From Providencia zhijiangensis (GTDB lineage: Bacteria; Pseudomonadota; Gammaproteobacteria; Enterobacterales; Enterobacteriaceae): a DNA stretch of 64,000 nucleotides. The position numbers and the translations under genes are program-made. The DNA is taken from contig NZ_CP135990.1 in the NCBI RefSeq assembly GCF_030315915.2, positions 124,001 to 188,000 on the forward strand. Direction: 5' to 3'. Below, in pieces: positions 27,701 through 35,630 of the stretch (its first letter is position 1; each line of letters begins with the position of its first letter). Under the pieces are notes generated by a model. The model worked only from the letters and a program-made list of their open reading frames with translations. It was not told the origin of the DNA and made no database searches.

Positions 27701-28975
27701 ATGATAATACAAATTATCGCGGCATTAGTTATCGTTGCTACAATTTATCTTTTAATTAAAAAATATGAAACTCGGATGGTATTAATTGCTGCGGGGCTAG
27801 TACTTTGTATTATTAGCCTTGTGCCAATGGATGCCTTAAATGCATTTAGCGAGCGCATGGTTTCGGCTCCGCTGATCCAAGCCATTTGTTCCAGTATGGG
27901 TTTTGCCTATGTGATGAAATACACCAAGTGCGATAAACACTTAGTACTGGTGTTATCTCGTGTTCTGACTCGACTGGGTTTTTTCCTGATCCCCGCGGCA
28001 GTCGTACTGACTTTCTTTATTAATATCGCGATCCCTTCCGCGGCTGGGTGTGCTGCTGCGGTGGGTGCGACATTGATTCCGTTACTGATTGCTGCGCGTA
28101 TTCACCCAGCTATTGCTGGTGGTGCCGTGCTGTGCGGTACGATAGGTTCTATGCTGAGTCCTGGGTTGTCACATAACCCATTTGTGGCGCAGATGTCGAA
28201 CATGAGCATTGTTGACTTAATTGCTCGCCACGGGCCATACAGCTTAGCCGTTGGGGGCATTGCCGCCGTTTCCTTAGCGGTAGTGGCTTTAGTGAAAAAA
28301 GAGTACAACATGAAAGCGGTTGTTGAAGTGAATGGCACCGCAGGCACAGAACAAAACGCAGCGGCAGAGCAACCAAATTATCTTTACGCGACAGCGCCAT
28401 TTATTCCATTGATTCTATTAATTTTGCCATTTATGGATGCACTGAAAGCGTATCAAATCAGTGTGCCAGCAGCGATGGTCATCGGGGCAATTTATGCGTT
28501 AGTTATCACGCGTACTAACCCTTCAACCATCACTAAAGAGTTTTTTAAAGGAATGGGGAATGCTTATGGGGATGTTCTTGGGATCATCATCGCTGCTGCC
28601 GTTTTCTCTGCGGGTCTCAAAGCATCTGGCTTAATTGATTCCTTTATTGGTTTTCTGATCCACTCTCCTGAATTTGCACGTTGGGGAGGGACATTGGGCC
28701 CATTCTTAATGGGAATTATCACGGGTTCAGGTGATGCAGCCGCGTTTGCTTTCAACGAAACGGTAACACCATTTGCCCAGCAATTTGGTTATGAAATTCC
28801 TGATTTGGGGATGGCTTCTGCAATTTCAGGCGCATTGGGTAGAACCATGTCACCGTTAGCAGGTGCAGCTATCGTCTGTGCAGGTTTAGCCAATGTGAAC
28901 CCGATGGAAATTGTGAAGCGTACTGCGCCCGGCATGATTGTTGGGGTGATCTTCATTGCGCTCATCATGCTTTAA
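27701..28975 (+). CDS. DcuC-family anaerobic C4-dicarboxylate transporter-like protein
   Basis: This 424-aa protein has about twelve hydrophobic segments and the general pattern of the DcuC family (IPSAAGCAAAVGATLIPLL, GTIGSMLSPGLSHNPFVAQM, GSGDAAAFAFNETVTPFA). Members carry C4-dicarboxylates, but this copy is followed 15 bases later by an M20 amidohydrolase gene, so its substrate may be an acyl-amino acid or dipeptide-like compound handled by that enzyme. AGAGG precedes the ATG. The family call is secure at the superfamily level; substrate is unknown. Confidence 0.82.
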   Translation: MIIQIIAALVIVATIYLLIKKYETRMVLIAAGLVLCIISLVPMDALNAFSERMVSAPLIQAICSSMGFAYVMKYTKCDKHLVLVLSRVLTRLGFFLIPAAVVLTFFINIAIPSAAGCAAAVGATLIPLLIAARIHPAIAGGAVLCGTIGSMLSPGLSHNPFVAQMSNMSIVDLIARHGPYSLAVGGIAAVSLAVVALVKKEYNMKAVVEVNGTAGTEQNAAAEQPNYLYATAPFIPLILLILPFMDALKAYQISVPAAMVIGAIYALVITRTNPSTITKEFFKGMGNAYGDVLGIIIAAAVFSAGLKASGLIDSFIGFLIHSPEFARWGGTLGPFLMGIITGSGDAAAFAFNETVTPFAQQFGYEIPDLGMASAISGALGRTMSPLAGAAIVCAGLANVNPMEIVKRTAPGMIVGVIFIALIML

Positions 28976-28990
28976 TTTTAAGGAGATAAC

Positions 28991-30256
28991 ATGTCAAACA
29001 TTACATTAGAACAACTGACTCAATGGCGTCGTGAATTTCATCAATACCCGGAAATTGGTTGGTCTGAGTTTTTAACCACAGCAAAAATCGTTGAAGAACT
29101 GCGTCGTTTAAATTTGGACGTCAAAGTGGGCCCGCAAGTGATCAACCCTGAATATGCCTTTGGACGCCAACAAAAAGTGGTTGATAAAGGTTTAGCGGTG
29201 GCGAGAAAGCACCAAGTTGATGAAAATCTGCTGGCTGAAATGCAGGAGCTGACAGGGTGTGTTGCCATTTTCGATAGCGGCAAAGCAGGGCCGACAGTCG
29301 CACTACGTTTTGACATTGACTGTGTCGGCGTGACAGAAAGTACCGATGAGACCCATCGGCCAAAAAATGATAATTTTAGTTCTTGTCATCCTGGCGAAAT
29401 GCACGCGTGTGGTCATGATGGACATATCGCGATTGGTTTAGCGGTTGCGCATTGGTTAGTGGCAAATAAAGAGAGCTTATCTGGCAAAGTAAAACTGTTA
29501 TTCCAACCTGCGGAAGAAGGCGTTCGCGGTGCGAGAGCGATGGCAGAAAGTGGCATTGTGGATGATGTGGATTATTTTTTAGGGGCGCACTTAGGATTCA
29601 TTGCCAATAGCGGTGAAATTGTGATTAACCCAACTCATTTCCTCTGCACAACAAAACTGGATTTTCGCTTCAAAGGTGCACCATCCCACGCGGGAGCGGA
29701 GCCTGAATTGGGACGCAATGCGCTAGCCGGCGCTTGTCATGCCACAACGCAAATGTTGGGAATTTCAAGACACGGTAAAGGAATGTCGCGCATTAACGTT
29801 GGGGTACTTAATGCCGGTGAAGGGCGAAACGTAACGCCATCCTATGCGCAAATGCAGATAGAAGTCCGTGGCGAGAATGAAGAGATTAACCGCTTTATGA
29901 GCGAAAATGCGATTCGCATGGCAGAAGGTTCCGCGCACAGCTTCCAGTTAGAAATGGAAAGTGAAGTGATGGGAGAAGCGGTTGATTTAACCAATGACCA
30001 AGAGCTGATTGATACCTTAGCAAGAGTGGTAGGGCAACATGAGGAATTAACGGCAGTGGCGACTCGCCCGTTTGGCGGCAGCGAAGATGCCACTATTTTG
30101 GCAAAACGCGTCCAGCGTCATGGGGGGAAATCTCTGTATTTTGTTGTCGGTGCCGACAGAACCGCAGGGCATCACCAAGCTAATTTTGATTTCGATGAAA
30201 AACAGATGTTAACAGCCTATCAGCTGTATACCGGATGTTTGGCGTCATTAATGTAA
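28991..30256 (+). CDS. M20-family amidohydrolase (AbgA-like)
   Basis: This 421-aa metallopeptidase of family M20 resembles AbgA, a subunit of p-aminobenzoyl-glutamate hydrolase. The metal site is visible in HPGEMHACGHDGHIA, the catalytic glutamates in QPAEEGVRGARAM, and the dimerisation-domain histidine in KGAPSHAGAEPELGRNAL. It is likely a cytoplasmic enzyme splitting an N-acyl amino acid bond. The ribosome site AAGGAGA precedes the ATG, 15 bases after the transporter gene, implying a transporter-hydrolase operon. E. coli AbgA needs AbgB as partner and no second such subunit is present here, so the true substrate may differ. A strong terminator follows. Confidence 0.82.
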   Translation: MSNITLEQLTQWRREFHQYPEIGWSEFLTTAKIVEELRRLNLDVKVGPQVINPEYAFGRQQKVVDKGLAVARKHQVDENLLAEMQELTGCVAIFDSGKAGPTVALRFDIDCVGVTESTDETHRPKNDNFSSCHPGEMHACGHDGHIAIGLAVAHWLVANKESLSGKVKLLFQPAEEGVRGARAMAESGIVDDVDYFLGAHLGFIANSGEIVINPTHFLCTTKLDFRFKGAPSHAGAEPELGRNALAGACHATTQMLGISRHGKGMSRINVGVLNAGEGRNVTPSYAQMQIEVRGENEEINRFMSENAIRMAEGSAHSFQLEMESEVMGEAVDLTNDQELIDTLARVVGQHEELTAVATRPFGGSEDATILAKRVQRHGGKSLYFVVGADRTAGHHQANFDFDEKQMLTAYQLYTGCLASLM

Positions 30257-30271
30257 TTTTTGGGTAATAGG

Positions 30272-30309
30272 AAAAAGCCGCTGCGAGAGCATTCTCCCAG
30301 CGGCTTTTT
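30272..30309. terminator. Bidirectional rho-independent terminator
   Basis: AAAAAGCCGCTG (30272-30283) and CAGCGGCTTTTT (30298-30309) form a 12-bp perfect stem with a 14-base loop; the A-run and T-run on the two sides allow termination on both strands. It stands between the convergent M20 gene and the AllC-like gene. Confidence 0.92.
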
Positions 30310-30323
30310 ATTTCACTAAAGCT

Positions 30324-31565
30324 TTATTTTGCTAATGAATGCAGGGTATCTTTCAATAGATTGGCGGCAATAATGATGTCGTCGAAATCAGTGAATTCAT
30401 CAGGGTGATGGCTAATTCCATTTTTTGATGGTGTGAAAATCATGGCGGTTGGGAATTTTTGGGCGAGATTCATAGAGTCATGACCCGCACCGCTCAACAT
30501 GGTCATATAACCGATGTTTTGCTCAAGGCAATGTTGTTCAATGCACTGACAAATCTCGTTATTTAATTTCACCGGTGCTTCTGCTGAAATTTCACGAAGT
30601 TGAATCGAAACATCGTTGTCTTGTTCAGATTTTCTAATGGAATTTTTCAAGTGAGTGGCAACGCGGGCAATACTTTCTGGCTCAATACCGCGAATATCGA
30701 CCAAGAAATTCACTTCACCGGGAATCACGTTCATGGAATTTGGATATACATTGAGTTTCCCAATGGTACCGACGGTTCCCCATACCGCTTCACGGCAAGC
30801 CGCTCGATTCACATCGCTGATAATGGCGGCGCTGGCCACTAATGCATCGTGACGTTGGTACATTGGGGTTGCGCCAGAGTGATCTGCATGCCCTGTGACC
30901 TGAACTTGGAAGCGGGTTGGCGCGGCAATGCCGTTCACAATTCCCACTGATTTTTCTTCAAGTTCAAGGCGCCGACCTTGTTCGATATGCATTTCGATAA
31001 AAGCTGAATAATGGTTATCCGCCAATTGGCACTGTTCAATTTCGTGGCTTGGGTAACCAAGACTATCGAGGACATCGAAAAAACTGCGTCCATCATCATC
31101 TCGGTTGAGTGCCCACTTTTCACGATCAACTTTTCCAAGTAACACTTTGCTGCCAATACAGGAAAAACCAAATCGGCTGGATTCTTCTGCCCTGAAAATG
31201 ACGAGCTCAAGGGAACGGGACAATTGCTGTGGTTCAAATTGCATCAGCGCATAAAACCCTGCCACGACACCAAGCGTACCATCATAAGCACCGCCATTAG
31301 GAACCGTGTCCAAATGAGAGCCAGTGCCAACAGCAGGTAAATCAGGATTTTTTCCCGGTAATCGGCAGAAAATATTCCCTATTGCATCTTGGCGAACAGT
31401 AAACCCAGCTTTTTGCATGGTTTCTATCATGTATTGGTGTGCCAATTGGTCTGTGGGTGTATAAGCCAAACGTGTTACACCTTTATTTTCAGGATAAACA
31501 GTAAAGGATGCTAATTTTTCAAATAATAATTTCATTTCATTAGTAGAAAATAATTCCCTAGTCAT
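30324..31565 (-). CDS. AllC/HyuC-type M20 amidohydrolase (N-carbamoyl amino acid or allantoate family)
   Basis: This 413-aa zinc-dependent hydrolase belongs to the M20 subfamily that includes allantoate amidohydrolase and L-N-carbamoylase. Characteristic blocks are GTGSHLDTVPNGGAYDGTLGV, the EESSRFG pair of glutamates, MHIEQGRRLE, TGHADHSGATPM and LSGAGHDSMNL. Exact substrate cannot be told from sequence: allantoate, ureidoglycolate and carbamoyl amino acids are all possible. The frame opens at 31580, but the ATG at 31565 has AGAGG just before it and gives the family's length. It converges on the AbgA-like gene and shares its terminator; no other purine-degradation genes are in the window. 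Confidence 0.85.
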   Translation of the reverse strand: MTRELFSTNEMKLLFEKLASFTVYPENKGVTRLAYTPTDQLAHQYMIETMQKAGFTVRQDAIGNIFCRLPGKNPDLPAVGTGSHLDTVPNGGAYDGTLGVVAGFYALMQFEPQQLSRSLELVIFRAEESSRFGFSCIGSKVLLGKVDREKWALNRDDDGRSFFDVLDSLGYPSHEIEQCQLADNHYSAFIEMHIEQGRRLELEEKSVGIVNGIAAPTRFQVQVTGHADHSGATPMYQRHDALVASAAIISDVNRAACREAVWGTVGTIGKLNVYPNSMNVIPGEVNFLVDIRGIEPESIARVATHLKNSIRKSEQDNDVSIQLREISAEAPVKLNNEICQCIEQHCLEQNIGYMTMLSGAGHDSMNLAQKFPTAMIFTPSKNGISHHPDEFTDFDDIIIAANLLKDTLHSLAK

Positions 31566-31963
31566 GAAAACCTCTTTCATAAGTTGTAATCAGATATATT
31601 TAAGTTTATTGGAATAAGAAGGATTGAAAATAAAAAGCAGAAAAGTATAAAAATTATTATGGGTACCATAATGCAAATAGAAATTGGTTAAGTCAAACAG
31701 AAGGATGAAAAAAAGAAGGTTGCATGATATTTATCAAATTGCTGATATTAAACGAAAATATAACAAATTTTACGTTTGAGATAGATTCCGTTTGTCGAGG
31801 GCCAATTTAAAAAATTTTTAAATAAACCCTCGATTTTTTCATTATTTATTGATGATAAGTTGGGGTTATAGAATTTAAATAAGAGGTTTGTTTTTTATAA
31901 TCAATTTAGATCGGTAATATATTTTATTGTTTTCAATCTCTCGTTAATTGTTATTTTTTATAT
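31566..31963. other. AT-rich gap with a small inverted repeat
   Basis: This is the upstream region of the AllC-like gene and the downstream region of the FUSC gene. It holds no coding sequence. An inverted repeat ATTATGG-GTA-CCATAAT is at 31656-31672, about 90 bases before the AllC-like start, and may be a regulator site. The remainder is AT-rich and I see nothing else in it. Confidence 0.5.
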
Positions 31964-33790
31964 TCAATTGTTAGTGTCTAAATAATGCAAGTAGAGGTGA
32001 ACATCATTATACAATTGACGTAATTCAGCACTATTTTTCTGCCTACGTAATAGTGCCTGTAGCAGGCGGTGAATTTTTTCAACATTAGGTTGTGGGTGCT
32101 GCAAACGTAAAACCAGTCCTTTTAGGGCACGATTGTGTGATTCAGAGGCAGAAAATTGTTTATAAATTTGCATCAGATTGAGCCAAATAGCGTGGCGGAC
32201 AGCAAAAAATTGTATTGTTCTATCAAATGGATAATCACTTTTACGCGCCAATATTAACCCGCTAAATAGGCGATGGCTCATCTGTGATGTTGATGGTTTT
32301 TGTCCTGAAATAATCTTATGAAGACCCAGCTTAAATTGTTGTTCGCTGAGTAAAATAAGGTTTTGGTAACGTTTCTTCGGATTTGTTGGGTAAATCCAAT
32401 AAAAAGCTCCCATCGCGACCAACGGTCCACAAATAATGGCGATGGCATTACCGAGGCTTTCTGGAAAGCTTAATGTAAAAGGGTAGTTTGGTTGCAGTAA
32501 GATCAAAGAGACCATAATGTAATCAAAGGCGATTAAAATTAGTTTCTTGTGGGCGAAAACTAAAATTCCACTGATGATAACGGGCACAATGAATAAGGTC
32601 ATTTGCCATGATGATGATGCGAATGGCCATAGACACCAAGTACAAATCAACGCGGAAAGTGCCCCGAAAGATTGTCCCGTGAAGATATTTTTCATAAACC
32701 TAGCAGGGTAATCAAGGGATGCGAACAGTGCGATCATCACGGATAAACCTAGCGTTAAATAGGCGAGAGCTTGCCATTGAGTCGCTAACCAGAGTAAGCC
32801 AACGGTGGCAATGGCAACAAACGAGCGTGCAAAAGTTTGCCAAGCGGCAATGCGGTCATGGTGGAGTTTTAGCTTATCTACACGGTGTTGTGCCTTGATG
32901 GATAACCCTTTTGACACATAAAACAGCGGGATTAAGAGATTTTTCAATATGCCATTCGGGCACAGAGACAGGATATGTTTCCATTGTGATTCAGTCGGTT
33001 GTGTTGCTGGAAATGGAAATGCCGCTACCTCTTTAAATTTATCAAGTTGTAGCAAAATTTGGCTTTGAGCGAGTAGTTGTTGGCGAGCTTTTACGACTTG
33101 TTTACGGTGATAACGCCACCCAATACGGTTGGCCTCTAACTGTTCATCATAGGTGGCCATTTGCTGCCATAAAGTGTCAATATCCTGTTGTTTAATCGAC
33201 TCTTTTCTATATAAAGAACGATGCAAAATAGTGTAAAACTGCTGATCAATTTGTTGCTTTAACGCGATGATGGATGCTTGTTCACGCTTGGGGGTAAATA
33301 AAAAATTAAACAAAACCGCACATAATACACCCACTAAAATAGTCCAAAATCGATCCCATGCTACGGCAAAAATATTGTCGGTGGCATGAACGCTAAGCAT
33401 GCTTACCATTACCGCTGAGTAACCTGCCAAAAAAGTACCGTAGGCTACAAAGCCTTTTTGTAGCTGTCCAATACCGCTACATGCACCTAACCATCCGGCT
33501 AAACCGATCACAAATAATAATGGGCTGATTAGATGAATTTGAATGAGTACAATGCCAGCAACGACACCAATAACTGTACCTGCAAACCGCCACCAACTTT
33601 TTTCTAACAAGTTTTCACGCCAAGGTTGTGCGGAAGCCCATACAGTCATTGCCGCCCATTGGGGGTGAGTCAGTCCTGCATATTCAGCAATAAATAGCGC
33701 AAGAATGGATGCGCAGGCGGTGATCATTGCAAAGCGCAAACGGTCAGAATCGAATCCGAATCGCTGTATTGATGTGATGAGTCGTGGCAT
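31964..33790 (-). CDS. FUSC-family inner-membrane protein
   Basis: This 608-aa protein has the two-block pattern of FUSC/AaeB-like proteins: an N-terminal cluster of about six helices (to residue 150), a cytoplasmic helical segment (about 160-310), a second helix cluster (about 320-480) and a C-terminal cytoplasmic part. The block LTHPQWAAMTVWASAQPWREN resembles the conserved first-loop region. Relatives export aromatic acids or are of unknown function; the role here is unknown. A TTG start at 33853 is possible, but ATG 33790 gives the more usual N-terminus. It stands alone, with a strong terminator upstream separating it from the HTH gene. Confidence 0.75.
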   Translation of the reverse strand: MPRLITSIQRFGFDSDRLRFAMITACASILALFIAEYAGLTHPQWAAMTVWASAQPWRENLLEKSWWRFAGTVIGVVAGIVLIQIHLISPLLFVIGLAGWLGACSGIGQLQKGFVAYGTFLAGYSAVMVSMLSVHATDNIFAVAWDRFWTILVGVLCAVLFNFLFTPKREQASIIALKQQIDQQFYTILHRSLYRKESIKQQDIDTLWQQMATYDEQLEANRIGWRYHRKQVVKARQQLLAQSQILLQLDKFKEVAAFPFPATQPTESQWKHILSLCPNGILKNLLIPLFYVSKGLSIKAQHRVDKLKLHHDRIAAWQTFARSFVAIATVGLLWLATQWQALAYLTLGLSVMIALFASLDYPARFMKNIFTGQSFGALSALICTWCLWPFASSSWQMTLFIVPVIISGILVFAHKKLILIAFDYIMVSLILLQPNYPFTLSFPESLGNAIAIICGPLVAMGAFYWIYPTNPKKRYQNLILLSEQQFKLGLHKIISGQKPSTSQMSHRLFSGLILARKSDYPFDRTIQFFAVRHAIWLNLMQIYKQFSASESHNRALKGLVLRLQHPQPNVEKIHRLLQALLRRQKNSAELRQLYNDVHLYLHYLDTNN

Positions 33791-33900
33791 GGTTTTTCGC
33801 AGATGGGTGAATAAAACAGCATATAGGGTAGTGCTTGTGAGGGAAAAGAGCAAACAGAGGTGGAAAACTTCTATATTGGTAAAATAGAGATCGAAGTAAA

Positions 33901-33945
33901 ATAAAAAGTAAAAGCCTTACAATGAAATAGGCTTTTACTTTTTAT
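33901..33945. terminator. Strong bidirectional terminator after the XRE regulator gene
   Basis: AAAAAGTAAAAGCC (33903-33916) and GGCTTTTACTTTTT (33930-33943) form a perfect stem, extendable by two pairs, with a 13-base loop. It lies 74 bases after the minus-strand HTH gene and 110 bases before the FUSC gene start, and would keep the two transcripts apart. Confidence 0.88.
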
Positions 33946-34018
33946 ACAGGAGCATCATATATAGACTGTTTTAAATCAAAAAATAGTTGAAGTTAAGACT
34001 AAATACAAATTACGCATT

Positions 34019-34303
34019 TCATGCGTAAGATTCAACTGATTCTTGGGATTTATTCTCGTACTTAATATCTTGATTGTCTTGAAATACATCACAAAATATA
34101 TCACTGATATTAACATCTAATATTTTTGTTACTCTAGCTAAGCAATCAATATCAATACGATTAACACCTCGTTCATAACGGAATAGTTGTTGTTCACTGA
34201 TATTACATTCTCGTGCTAATTGAAACACAGTATAACCTTGAGATTTTCTTAATGACTTGATTTTTTGTCCGACGGCATAAGCGACAGGAAATTTTCTATT
34301 CAT
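34019..34303 (-). CDS. XRE-family (MrpJ-like) transcriptional regulator
   Basis: This 94-aa protein is almost entirely one HTH_3/Cro-CI-type DNA-binding domain (about 10-68: VGQKIKSLRKSQGYTVFQLA, then CNISEQQLFRYERGVNRI). Small XRE proteins of this type, such as MrpJ, control fimbriae, motility and virulence genes in Proteus and Providencia. No fimbrial operon is beside it; it is the first gene at the edge of the T3SS island, so a role in regulating the adhesin or the T3SS is possible but not shown. An AGAG tract precedes the ATG. It has its own terminator. Confidence 0.82.
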   Translation of the reverse strand: MNRKFPVAYAVGQKIKSLRKSQGYTVFQLARECNISEQQLFRYERGVNRIDIDCLARVTKILDVNISDIFCDVFQDNQDIKYENKSQESVESYA

Positions 34304-35225
34304 AAATATTCTCTATTAAATTATATTGTTGAGATAACAATCAATGTGAATTTTTCAGATTTTATACAAGTGATTTAATATAATCTGTGTATTTTAATTT
34401 TTGGCTAAATATATAGTGACCCTCAAGTGCCACTCACTGAATGATATACTATCCTTATAATTATTTTCAATTAGTCCCAAAATGACGCATTAAATATCAG
34501 TATGTTCACGATTATTGATTCTAAATATTTAATGTGAAAATTATTTTTTCATTTTCAATAGGTTAAATTTGAATTCATGCAATGTCATAACAAATGTAAA
34601 TTTTAGTGTATTGTTTTTGATCAATATAATTGGCTATTAATTTTGTTTAATTTAATATATAAAACCAAAAAAACAGAAAATAAAACATTAACAATATTAA
34701 GTTTTTATATTTAAACTCTGTGATTTGGGTTAATGGTTTTTGGTTTTTGGTTTATTTCATAAAGACATCAATCTAGGAAGATCGTTATTTGATCAATTTT
34801 TTATGATTTAGTGAAATATGTAGATTTAAGGCATCTTAATAGAAATAAAAATATTATTATTTTTGATTTTCTTTTTTTGTTTCTAAAGTGATAGTTATTT
34901 TAGTATCAAAGATTTGGTGGCTTAGTGGGTGTTTTGTATGATGATTAAAGTTAAACTTAGTATCAATTATTTTAAGTCAAATTGTACTAAATGGTCTGCT
35001 ACTTTAGTAGTAAAGGATTTCCTATTTTAAACTTTGTAGTTTAAATATTCATTATATGGCTATCAATAAAGTAATAAAATTCATATTATGACTTATGCAT
35101 ATTTTCAAAAATCTCTAAAATCCCATGATAATTTACTTAGGTATTATTATTTGTTGATTGAATGGTAGGGTCATATGTTGATAAGTCGTAGTCGTTATCA
35201 TATTCACCTCGAAGAATGCTATGTT
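34304..35225. other. Gene-poor, very AT-rich stretch
   Basis: About 0.9 kb has no open frame worth reporting on either strand. It contains long A/T tracts and a run of GGTTTTT repeats near 34735-34755. Composition and position at the edge of the island suggest a silencer (H-NS-type) target or decayed DNA from the autotransporter side. I see no RNA gene. Confidence 0.5.
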
Positions 35226-35630
35226 TTACAGAAATAGGGTTAATAAATTATTACTTCGCAGGTCGATTTGATACGATGGCTTAATCTCAAAGTCGACGGT
35301 ATGATCTGTCCGATAGTAAGCATCGGTGGTTTGTTTTCTCTAAAATATTTGGAAGTGAGCTGCTTTTTTCGTCAGTCACGGTAATGGAAATAGTATTTTC
35401 CAAGTTACTGTTCGCGATGATACTTGGCTGGATACTTCAATATTATTAGAGTGCACCATAGCCGTTGTGGTATCTGGTAAGAAATCTACTTTCACTTCTT
35501 GTGGTTGAGCATTCGGCGTCGTAGCTGTAATGATGATATCCCCAGCCGTACTGGTAATCGTGGGGGTTGCTAGACCATTCGCATCTTTCAGTTGTATCTT
35601 GACTTCAATAGGTGACTTTCTGTTAGCTAA
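35226..35630 (-). pseudogene. Decaying 3' end of the inverse autotransporter gene
   Basis: Directly after the in-frame TAA of the upstream gene the same frame continues with Ig-like (Big_1) sequence: NRKSPIEVKIQLKDANG, then ATTPNAQPQEVKVDFLPDTT, to a TGA at 35376-35378. A second frame then carries the start of another Ig-like repeat (LENTISITVTDEKSSSLPN) to a TGA at 35287-35289, and a third frame (TTDAYYRTDHTVDFEI) reaches a TAA at 35226-35228. So one nonsense mutation plus at least two frameshifts have broken a once longer repeat region. The translated product would end at 35631. Confidence 0.8.

Noticed and set aside
34735..34755. Tandem GGTTTTT repeats
   Set aside because: Only about three short units in AT-rich DNA; too small for a meaningful repeat or CRISPR array.
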